Positions 1 to 5,565 of a stretch of DNA of 33,665 nt are shown here, piece by piece. The DNA lies in the NCBI GenBank assembly GCA_913061095.1, contig CAJXVM010000035.1, positions 1 through 33,665 on the forward strand. The letters run 5' to 3'. Positions within the stretch are counted from its first letter, which is position 1, and the number at the start of each line of letters is the position of its first letter. Under the pieces are notes generated by a model, which worked only from the letters and a program-made list of their open reading frames with translations, was not told the DNA's origin and made no database searches. The DNA comes from an uncultured Ignavibacteria bacterium. Lineage in GTDB: Bacteria; Bacteroidota; Ignavibacteria; SZUA-365. The translations under genes were made by a program, and so were the position numbers.

Positions 1-63
1 ATTCACTGGTACGGCGAGTTCGACGCCTGGCTGCAGCGCTGGATCGGCGCCGGGGGACGCTAG
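1..63 (+). CDS. C-terminal end of an unidentified protein (partial)
   Basis: An open frame enters from the left edge and ends at a TAG at 61-63. It gives only 20 residues, IHWYGEFDAWLQRWIGAGGR. That is too little to assign a family. The next gene starts 6 bases after this stop, so the two are probably co-transcribed. The G-rich end of this gene (cgggggacg) may serve as the ribosome binding site of the next. It is the only in-frame explanation of the first 63 bases, but it could be a chance open frame. Confidence 0.45.
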   Translation: MHWYGEFDAWLQRWIGAGGR

Positions 64-69
64 TCCGCC

Positions 70-2004
70 ATGCCCGATACCTACGCCTCGCTGCAGGAGC
101 GCCTCGATGCGCGGATCGTGCGGCTGCGGCGGCGCAGCACACGTTTCGTGCGGCTGCGCGTCGCGCTGTTCCTGCTGATCCTCACCGGGGCGGGCATGCC
201 TGCTCCGGACGGCATGCGCGTGGGTATCGCGGCCGGAGCGACGGTGGCGTTCATCGCGGTCGCCGTGGTGCATCGGCGCATCGACGGGAGCATCGACCGC
301 CACCGGAAATGGAAAGAGATCAAGCGCGAGCAGGAGGCGCGACGCCGGCTGGACTGGGACGCGCTGCCTGCAGCGGTGTCGCCTGCGTTCGACGACGGGC
401 ATCCGTTCGTGTCGGATCTGAATCTGTTCGGCGCGGCATCGCTGCACCGTCTGCTGGACATGTCCGTTTCGCATCGCGGCAGCGCGCTGCTGGCCTCATG
501 GCTGGCCGATCCCGCTCCTGCGCTCGACGACATTCATGCGCGGCAGCGCACGGTGCGCGGACTCGTTCCGTTCGCGCATTTCCGCGAACACATGCGGCTC
601 GCCTACACGATGGTCGCGCGTGACCGCCTCGACGGCGACGCCTTTCTCTCATGGCTGCGCCGCGCGTCACTGCCGGGATCGATCCGCATTGTGCTGCCGC
701 TGACGCTTGCGCTGGCCGCGGCGAATCTTGCGCTGTTTCTTCTGTGGGGGTTCGGAGTGCTGGGTCCCTGGTTCGTGCTCTCGTTTTTCATCTACGGATC
801 GGTGTATTTCCTGTTCTCCAACGTGCGGGATGCCTTTCTCGAGACGGCGATCCATCTCGACGCGGAGCTGGGGCGGCTGAAGACCGTCTTCCGTTTTCTC
901 GAGCGCTATCCCGTCGCGGGTCGTCCCGCACTGGAAGAGTTGACCGCGCCGTTCCGTGACGCGGAGCAGTCGCCGTCCCGCCTGATCCGGAGCATCCTGC
1001 GCAACGTCATCGCCGCGGGACTGAGCATGAATCCGGTCATGATGCTCATCCTCAATATCGCATTCCCGTGGGATTTCTGGTTTGCCGTGCGGCTCGAACG
1101 CCGGCGCAGAGCGGTGGAGTCCCTGCTTCCGGGCTGGCTCGATGCGCTGCACCGTCTCGAGGCCCTGCAGTCGCTGGCGAATTTCGCGGCGCTGCATCCC
1201 GCATATATCTTCCCGGACGTTTCTGGCGGGGATGCGGCGGATGGCGCATCGCGTGATGCCGCGTCACGTGCCGCAGCATCGGAAACCACCCAGGGAAAGC
1301 GTGCCGAAGGAAGTGCCGGACCGGGGAATGCTGCGACAGGGGAGGGCACAACGCGTGAGGTGTTGTTCGATGCACGGGAGCTGGGGCATCCGCTGATTCC
1401 GGCGGATGAGCGGGTGTGCAACGATTTCCGCGTCGAGCGGGAGGGGATGATTTTTCTCGTGACCGGATCCAACATGTCGGGCAAGAGTACTTTCCTTCGG
1501 ACGGTGGGCGTGAATCTTGTGCTGGCGTATGCCGGGGGTCCGGTCGTGGCCGCGCATTTCTCCGCGCGCCTGTTCCGGCTGTACACCTGCATTCAGATCA
1601 ATGATTCGCTGCGCGAGGGCGTGTCGTATTTCTACGCGGAGGTACGGCGGCTGCGGGGACTGCTCACGCGCCTCGACGCCGCGGAGTCCGTGCCGCTGTT
1701 TTTCCTCATCGACGAAATCTTCAAGGGAACGAACAACATCGAGCGGCACGTGGGGAGTGAGGCGCTGCTCACGGCGCTGGCCGGACGGCGCGGTTCGGGC
1801 ATCGTCTCGACGCATGACATCGAGCTGACCGCGCTGCCCGAGCGTATCGGCGACATGGTGAACCTGCACTTCCGCGAGCACATCGAAGACGGGGAGATGC
1901 GCTTCGACTACCGACTGCGGCCGGGACCGTGTCCGACCACCAATGCCCTGGTCATCATGCGCATGGAGGGGCTGCCGGTCCCGCCTTCGCCCTCCGCGCC
2001 TTGA
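70..2004 (+). CDS. Membrane-anchored MutS-like ATPase
   Basis: This 644-residue protein carries a MutS-type ABC ATPase domain. The Walker A is GSNMSGKS (466-473), the Walker B is FFLIDE (544-549) followed by IFKGTNN, and the H-loop is STHD (580-583). The N-terminal half has four hydrophobic segments, near 29-41, 51-68, 206-228 and 231-250, with a helical MutS core-like region after them. The mismatch-recognition domain I of classical MutS and the Smr nuclease of MutS2 are absent. Similar MutS-like proteins with membrane segments are common in Bacteroidota and have no settled function, so it should not be called the mismatch repair MutS. An alanine-rich low-complexity linker (about 385-430) precedes the ATPase domain. 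The ATG lies 6 bases after the preceding stop. A 20-bp hairpin begins on the base after the TGA stop. Family assignment is firm; a role in DNA transactions at the membrane is inference. Confidence 0.9.
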   Translation: MPDTYASLQERLDARIVRLRRRSTRFVRLRVALFLLILTGAGMPAPDGMRVGIAAGATVAFIAVAVVHRRIDGSIDRHRKWKEIKREQEARRRLDWDALPAAVSPAFDDGHPFVSDLNLFGAASLHRLLDMSVSHRGSALLASWLADPAPALDDIHARQRTVRGLVPFAHFREHMRLAYTMVARDRLDGDAFLSWLRRASLPGSIRIVLPLTLALAAANLALFLLWGFGVLGPWFVLSFFIYGSVYFLFSNVRDAFLETAIHLDAELGRLKTVFRFLERYPVAGRPALEELTAPFRDAEQSPSRLIRSILRNVIAAGLSMNPVMMLILNIAFPWDFWFAVRLERRRRAVESLLPGWLDALHRLEALQSLANFAALHPAYIFPDVSGGDAADGASRDAASRAAASETTQGKRAEGSAGPGNAATGEGTTREVLFDARELGHPLIPADERVCNDFRVEREGMIFLVTGSNMSGKSTFLRTVGVNLVLAYAGGPVVAAHFSARLFRLYTCIQINDSLREGVSYFYAEVRRLRGLLTRLDAAESVPLFFLIDEIFKGTNNIERHVGSEALLTALAGRRGSGIVSTHDIELTALPERIGDMVNLHFREHIEDGEMRFDYRLRPGPCPTTNALVIMRMEGLPVPPSPSAP

Positions 2005-2024
2005 CCACACGCTCACGCGTGTGG
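2005..2024. repeat. 20-bp hairpin repeat, copy 1 of 5
   Basis: The sequence is CCACACGCTCACGCGTGTGG: perfect 8-bp arms around the loop TCAC. It begins on the base after the stop codon of the MutS-like gene. Identical copies are at 2736, 9454, 9519 and 9585. No T-run follows, so it is not a typical intrinsic terminator, although it could stabilise the 3' end of the mRNA. Confidence 0.85.
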
Positions 2025-2075
2025 CTACTGCAATCCGTTGCGTCACGATGTAACCATTGTCCCTCACGTTCCCCA

Positions 2076-2104
2076 TTGACTATCATCCGCATTACCTGTA
2101 CATT
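2076..2104 (+). promoter_or_regulatory. Promoter of the toxin-antitoxin operon
   Basis: TTGACT (2076-2081), a 17-base spacer and TACATT (2099-2104) form a good sigma70-like promoter about 30 bases upstream of the antitoxin ATG. The -10 box lies within the TGTACA palindrome at 2095-2117, as expected for autorepression. Confidence 0.55.
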
Positions 2105-2117
2105 CTTCCTGTACAGG
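2095..2117. promoter_or_regulatory. YefM/YoeB-type operator with two TGTACA cores
   Basis: CCTGTACA (2095-2102) and TGTACAGG (2110-2117) form a perfect 8-bp inverted repeat around TTCTTCC. TGTACA, itself a palindrome, occurs twice, with starts 13 bases apart. In E. coli the YefM-YoeB complex represses its own promoter by binding a pair of palindromes with TGTACA cores. The same core beside a YoeB-type toxin, on the -10 box, argues strongly for an autoregulatory operator. Confidence 0.75.
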
Positions 2118-2132
2118 TCAAGGAACACGCAT

Positions 2133-2420
2133 ATGGCAAAATCCACCACATACACACACGCGCGGGAGACGCTCGCGGCGCTCTGCGATGAGGTCGCATC
2201 GACGAGGGAGCCGGTGATCATCACGCGGCGGAACAGGGAGGATGTCGCGCTGATTGCGGCTGATGAGTTGGCGGGACTGCAGGAGACCGCGCATCTGCTG
2301 CGCTCGGAGCGCAATGCGCAGCGTCTTCTGAAGGCGCTGCTGCGGGCGCAGTCCGACGAGGGAACACCATCGACACTGGAAGAACTCAGGGAGAAGCTGG
2401 GCGTTGACGAAGCGGAGTAA
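2133..2420 (+). CDS. yefM: Phd/YefM-family antitoxin
   Basis: This 95-residue protein is predicted to neutralise the YoeB-type toxin encoded next and, with it, to bind the operator upstream. The N-terminal half shows the Phd/YefM DNA-binding pattern: a helix (ARETLAALCDEVAST), then EPVIITRRNREDVALIAADE, then helices running into a flexible acidic C-terminus (EELREKLGVDEAE), the usual toxin-wrapping segment. The ATG at 2133 follows AAGGAA at 2120-2125. An upstream extension of the frame would run through the promoter and operator and is rejected. The toxin ATG lies 25 bases after this stop, the usual antitoxin-first order. Family assignment is firm; the gene name follows the partner toxin. Confidence 0.9.
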   Translation: MAKSTTYTHARETLAALCDEVASTREPVIITRRNREDVALIAADELAGLQETAHLLRSERNAQRLLKALLRAQSDEGTPSTLEELREKLGVDEAE

Positions 2421-2445
2421 AGGGAAGCGCGCAAATCGCGGGAAC

Positions 2446-2712
2446 ATGAACGTTCACCGGGAAGCGGTGTTTCATGAGGAGTTCATCGAGGACCTGCGCG
2501 TCTGGGTGAAGGACGACCGGAAGACCGCCCTGCGGGTGCTCGCGCTCGTGGAGGATGTGCTGCGCGATCCGTTCCGGGGCCGGGGCAAGCCGGAACCGCT
2601 GAAATTCCTGCTTTCCGGCTGCTGGTCGCGGCGCATCACGCAGGAGCACCGGCTGGTATACCGTGTAACGGATGAGCGTGTGGATTTTTTGCAGGCACGA
2701 TATCATTATTGA
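2446..2712 (+). CDS. yoeB: YoeB/Txe-family mRNA-cleaving toxin
   Basis: This is an 88-residue homologue of E. coli YoeB (84 residues), a ribosome-dependent endoribonuclease that cuts mRNA in the A site. The match is plain by eye: GRGKPEPLK, WSRRITQEHRLVYRVTD and the terminal RYHY. The catalytic residues known in E. coli (E46, R65, H83, Y84) correspond to E50, R69, H87 and Y88, so the toxin looks intact. I chose the ATG at 2446 because it gives the family length. A TTG at 2404, overlapping the antitoxin gene, is possible but adds 14 basic residues with no family counterpart. The gene is co-transcribed with the antitoxin and ends 23 bases before a copy of the 20-bp hairpin repeat. Confidence 0.93.
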   Translation: MNVHREAVFHEEFIEDLRVWVKDDRKTALRVLALVEDVLRDPFRGRGKPEPLKFLLSGCWSRRITQEHRLVYRVTDERVDFLQARYHY

Positions 2713-2735
2713 ATGGTTGTGTGGCAGGCCCGTAA

Positions 2736-2755
2736 CCACACGCTCACGCGTGTGG
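2736..2755. repeat. 20-bp hairpin repeat, copy 2 of 5
   Basis: Identical to the hairpin at 2005-2024. The two copies therefore bracket the toxin-antitoxin operon in direct orientation. Bases after the hairpin (ctgcagtctgctgtgg) also loosely resemble those after copy 1 (ctactgcaatccgttg). Confidence 0.85.
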
Positions 2756-2789
2756 ATCCTGCAGTCTGCTGTGGCATGAGGCAGCCACC

Positions 2790-2835
2790 GTCCCTCGATA
2801 CGTCCCGAGCTCCGCTCGGGACTACACGGGATGAC
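2790..2835 (-). repeat. Palindromic dispersed element, copy A
   Basis: Read on the minus strand it starts GTCATCCCGTGTAGTCC and ends CGTATCGAGGGAC. The centre is a perfect 9-bp hairpin, GTCCCGAGC and GCTCGGGAC around a 3-base loop (2802-2822). It has the same ends as copies B (3577-3618) and C (5484-5525), with a different stem. Its GTCA end abuts the 9-bp array. Confidence 0.8.
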
Positions 2836-2915
2836 GATCCTCACGATCCTCCCGATCCTCACGATCCTCCCGATCCTCACGATCCTCCCGATCCTCACGA
2901 TCCTCCCGATCCTCA
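2835..2915. repeat. 9-bp tandem array (nine units)
   Basis: Nine consecutive units alternate CGATCCTCA and CGATCCTCC, so the true period is 18 bases in 4.5 copies. The array ends 5 bases before the -35 box of the egtB promoter. Such near-perfect repeats are prone to slippage, which here would change the sequence upstream of the promoter without touching a reading frame. Confidence 0.9.
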
Positions 2916-2920
2916 CGCAC

Positions 2921-2949
2921 TTGCAAACCTCCTCCGGGGTCTGTACAAT
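2921..2949 (+). promoter_or_regulatory. Promoter of egtB-egtD
   Basis: TTGCAA (2921-2926), a 17-base spacer and TACAAT (2944-2949) resemble a sigma70-like promoter about 34 bases before the egtB ATG. The -10 box overlaps a TGTACA hexamer (2942-2947), the core motif of the YefM operator upstream. This may be chance. Confidence 0.5.
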
Positions 2950-2982
2950 AGAAACACAACGGCCACAGATCCTGAGGATTTC

Positions 2983-4398
2983 ATGACCCATACCGGTACC
3001 GCAACGGGCGTCGTCTCCGTGCAGATCAACGAATCACTCGACGAGTATTACCGGCGCGTGCGCGGGTTTTCCGAACAGCTGTGCGAGACGCTGAAGACGG
3101 AGGATTATGTCGTGCAGACGATGCCCGATGTGAGTCCGACCAAGTGGCACCTCGCGCATACGAGCTGGTTTTTCGAAGCCTTCCTGCTGTCGACGTACCA
3201 GCCGGGCTACGAATCCCCGCATCCGCTGTACGGCTACCTCTTCAATTCCTATTACGTGCAGATCGGCGAGCGCTTCGACCGGCCGCATCGGGGATTGCTC
3301 TCGCGTCCTACCGTCGAAGAGGTTTTCGCTTACCGCGCGCATGTCGATCGGCATGTGCTCGACCTGCTCTCCACCGCGGATGCGGCGCAGCTCGCCGAAA
3401 TCGCACCCATCGTAACGCTCGGTCTCAACCACGAGCAGCAGCATCAGGAACTGCTGCTGACGGATATCAAGCATGTGCTGTCGGTGAATCCCCTGCGGCC
3501 AGTGTACAGGCAGGAAGCAGGAGGCAGGAGGGAGAATGCAGGAGGCAGTAGGCAGGACGCAGGAGTTCAGCGGAACGTCATCCCGAGTAGTCCGCCGGAG
3601 GCGGACGTATCGAGGGAACACGCCGCCGCCCGTACCGGGGCACATGAAGCGCCCCCGCTTAACTGGATTTCCTTCGACGAGGGACTGTATGAGATCGGCT
3701 ACGAGGGCGAGGGGTTCCGTTTCGACAACGAGGAGCCGCGGCACCGGGAGTTTATCGAAGCATTTCAGCTCGCCTCGCGCCCGGTGACGGCGGGCGAGTT
3801 CATGGCGTTCATCGAGGACGATGGATATCGACGCGCGGAGCTGTGGCTCTCCGACGGCGCGGCGACGGTGGAGGCAGAGGGCTGGGAAGCGCCGCTGTAC
3901 TGGGAGCTGCATGACGGCGCATGGTGGCAGTTCACGCTCAGCGGCTTTCGTCCCGTGCAGCCCGATGAGCCGGTGACACATGTGAGCCTCTATGAGGCCG
4001 ACGCCTTCGCGCGCTGGGCCGGCGCCCGCCTTCCCGGCGAAGCCGAATGGGAGGTCGCCGCCGCCACGGTCCCGCCCGAGGGCAACTTCGCGGATACCGG
4101 CTGCTGCCATCCGGCGGCGCTGTCGGATTTTGAGGCCGAGGGACTGCAGCAGATGTTCGGGGATGTGTGGGAATGGACGCGCAGTCCGTATGCGCCCTAC
4201 CCCGGATATCAGCCGCCACCCGGCGCGGTCGGCGAGTACAACGGAAAGTTCATGTCCAGCCAGAACGTGCTGCGCGGCGGCTCCTGCGCGACCTCGCGCG
4301 ACCACATCCGCAATACGTACCGCAATTTCTTCTATCCACATCAGCGATGGCAGTTCACGGGCATCCGCCTCGCAAAGGACGCAGGAGGTGCGCGATGA
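2983..4398 (+). CDS. egtB: EgtB, iron-dependent sulfoxide synthase of ergothioneine biosynthesis
   Basis: EgtB joins hercynine to a cysteine-containing thiol using O2, the C-S bond-forming step of ergothioneine synthesis. The 471-residue protein has a DinB-like N-terminal domain with the three iron-binding histidines: H59 in HTSWFFE, and H150 and H154 in HEQQHQE. A formylglycine-generating-enzyme-like domain follows (about 219 to the end), ending in the typical YRNFFYPHQRWQFTGIRLA. The ATG at 2983 follows GAGG at 2974-2977; the frame is open further upstream, but only through repeats. Residues 176-219, between the two domains, are an odd linker. It is encoded by eight heptamers plus an in-frame copy of the palindromic element. 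The stop overlaps the egtD start (ATGA), so the two genes are translationally coupled. No egtA, egtC or egtE is in the window. Confidence 0.95.
   Translation: MTHTGTATGVVSVQINESLDEYYRRVRGFSEQLCETLKTEDYVVQTMPDVSPTKWHLAHTSWFFEAFLLSTYQPGYESPHPLYGYLFNSYYVQIGERFDRPHRGLLSRPTVEEVFAYRAHVDRHVLDLLSTADAAQLAEIAPIVTLGLNHEQQHQELLLTDIKHVLSVNPLRPVYRQEAGGRRENAGGSRQDAGVQRNVIPSSPPEADVSREHAAARTGAHEAPPLNWISFDEGLYEIGYEGEGFRFDNEEPRHREFIEAFQLASRPVTAGEFMAFIEDDGYRRAELWLSDGAATVEAEGWEAPLYWELHDGAWWQFTLSGFRPVQPDEPVTHVSLYEADAFARWAGARLPGEAEWEVAAATVPPEGNFADTGCCHPAALSDFEAEGLQQMFGDVWEWTRSPYAPYPGYQPPPGAVGEYNGKFMSSQNVLRGGSCATSRDHIRNTYRNFFYPHQRWQFTGIRLAKDAGGAR
3510..3618 (+). repeat. Heptamer array plus palindromic element copy B inside egtB
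   Basis: Eight 7-bp units based on GCAGGAG fill 3510-3565. After an 11-base joint comes element copy B (3577-3618), starting GTCATCCCGAGTAGTCC and ending CGTATCGAGGGAA. Its perfect hairpin is GTCCGCC and GGCGGAC around GGA (3590-3606). Copy B is 42 bases, exactly 14 codons, and is read as VIPSSPPEADVSRE. The same order, heptamers then GTCATCCC, occurs on the minus strand at the end of recQ. The array length is not fixed by codon phase: one unit more or fewer would frameshift egtB. Confidence 0.85.
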
Positions 4399-5354
4399 CG
4401 CAGACCGCAACGGTGCAGAACATCGATGAGCAGACACAGCTTCGCGACGAGCTGCTGGCCGGACTCCGCCGTACGCAGAAAACGCTGCCGAGCAAATATT
4501 TTTACGACGACGTCGGATCGGCGTTGTTCGAAGACATCTGCGCGCTGCGGGAATACTATCCCACGCGTACGGAGATTGGCATCCTGGAACACAACATCCA
4601 CGACATCGCGGCGAGGATCGGTTCGCGCTGCCTGCTGATCGAATACGGCAGCGGCGCGAGCGTGAAAATCCGTCTGCTGCTCGACCACCTGCGCGGTATC
4701 GCCGGCTACGTGCCCATTGACATCTCCGCGGAGCACCTCCTATCCGCCGCGGATGAACTGCGCGCCGAATACCCGAAGCTGCGCATCCTGCCGGTGCCGG
4801 CGGATTACACGCTGGAGTTCGATCTCCCCGACATCGAGTTCCCCTATGACCGGCGCGTGGTGTTCTTCCCCGGATCTACGATCGGGAATTTCACACCGGA
4901 GCAGGCGCGGGATTTCCTCTCGCATATCGCGGAAACGGCGGCGGAAGACGGTGGACTGCTGATCGGCGTGGATCTGAAGAAGGACATCGCGGTGCTGGAG
5001 GCGGCCTACAACGACAGCCGGGGCGTCACGGCCGATTTCAACCTCAACATGCTCGTGCGTCTCAACAAAGAGTTCGACGGGGATTTCGATCTGGATGCCT
5101 TCCGGCACAGCGCGGTGTACAACGCCGCGGTGGGACGAATCGAAATGCATCTTGTCAGCAAGCACGAACAGGTCGCCCGCGTGGCGGGAGAGCAGTTCCT
5201 GTTCCGCGCCGGCGAGAGCATCCTTACCGAGTATTCCTACAAGTACACGCCCGAGGAGTTCGCGGAGCTGGCGGCGCCGTATTTCAATGTCGAATCGGTG
5301 TGGACCGACCAGAAGCGCTGGTTCAGTGTGCAGTACCTCGCCGTGAGGCAGTAA
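4395..5354 (+). CDS. egtD: EgtD, histidine N-alpha-trimethyltransferase
   Basis: EgtD uses three S-adenosylmethionine molecules to convert histidine to hercynine, the substrate of EgtB. The 319-residue protein has the SAM-binding motif LIEYGSGAS (81-89). It also has the family signature FFPGSTIGNF with N165, and E279 and S281 in TEYSYKY; in the mycobacterial enzyme the equivalent residues hold the histidine substrate. The N-terminal LPSKYFYDDVGSALFEDI is also typical of the family. The ATG overlaps the egtB stop by four bases and has a strong Shine-Dalgarno (AGGAGGTG, 4383-4390). The stop codon lies inside the first unit of a heptamer array (GCAGTAA), so the array supplies the C-terminal RQ. 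egtB and egtD form one operon. Confidence 0.96.
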   Translation: MTQTATVQNIDEQTQLRDELLAGLRRTQKTLPSKYFYDDVGSALFEDICALREYYPTRTEIGILEHNIHDIAARIGSRCLLIEYGSGASVKIRLLLDHLRGIAGYVPIDISAEHLLSAADELRAEYPKLRILPVPADYTLEFDLPDIEFPYDRRVVFFPGSTIGNFTPEQARDFLSHIAETAAEDGGLLIGVDLKKDIAVLEAAYNDSRGVTADFNLNMLVRLNKEFDGDFDLDAFRHSAVYNAAVGRIEMHLVSKHEQVARVAGEQFLFRAGESILTEYSYKYTPEEFAELAAPYFNVESVWTDQKRWFSVQYLAVRQ

Positions 5355-5410
5355 GCAGTCGGCAGTAAGCAGTCAGCAGTCGGCAGTCGGCAGTCGGGAG
5401 TAAGCAGTCT
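5348..5410 (+). repeat. Heptamer array at the end of egtD (nine units)
   Basis: Nine 7-bp units, mostly GCAGTCG, GCAGTAA or variants, run without interruption. The first contains the egtD stop codon. Three bases after the array begins element copy D. The order (heptamers, then GTCAYCCCG) matches egtB and recQ. Confidence 0.88.
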
Positions 5411-5413
5411 CTC

Positions 5414-5462
5414 GTCACCCCGAATAGCGAGCGAGCAGAGCGAGTGAGCGTATCGAGGAGCG
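5414..5462 (+). repeat. Palindromic dispersed element, copy D (divergent core)
   Basis: It starts GTCACCCCGAATAG and ends CGTATCGAGGAGC, sharing both ends with the family. The centre is different, an imperfect dyad around GCGAGCGAGCAGAGCGAG. It faces copy C across a 21-base spacer. Confidence 0.6.
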
Positions 5463-5483
5463 GTCGATTGCGTGCACTCCACG

Positions 5484-5525
5484 GTCCCTCGTTACGTCCC
5501 GCTGCGCGGGACTACTCGGGATGAC
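5484..5525 (-). repeat. Palindromic dispersed element, copy C
   Basis: On the minus strand it starts GTCATCCCGAGTAGTCC and ends CGTAACGAGGGAC. The perfect hairpin GTCCCGC/GCGGGAC (5496-5512) has loop TGC. With copy D it fills most of the egtD-recQ gap. The stem could help end transcription from both sides, but no T-run is present. Confidence 0.78.
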
Positions 5526-5537
5526 GTCAGTTTCAGC

Positions 5538-5565
5538 GTCCTGCTTACTGCTTCCTGCCTCCTGC
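5538..5565 (-). repeat. Heptamer array covering the recQ stop codon (four units)
   Basis: On the minus strand the units are GCAGGAG, GCAGGAA, GCAGTAA and GCAGGAC. The recQ stop TAA is the end of the third, and the units encode the terminal AGGRKQ of RecQ. This mirrors egtD, whose stop also lies in a GCAGTAA unit. Confidence 0.85.

Noticed and set aside
1929-2132. N-terminal extension of the antitoxin from 1929
   Set aside because: It would overlap the MutS-like gene and translate the promoter and operator; the ATG at 2133 gives the usual family length.
2790-2915. Coding sequence extending egtB upstream to 2713
   Set aside because: The frame is open, but it would translate the hairpin, palindromic element and 9-bp array (a DPPDPHDPP repeat). 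A good start with Shine-Dalgarno and EgtB-like N-terminus is at 2983.
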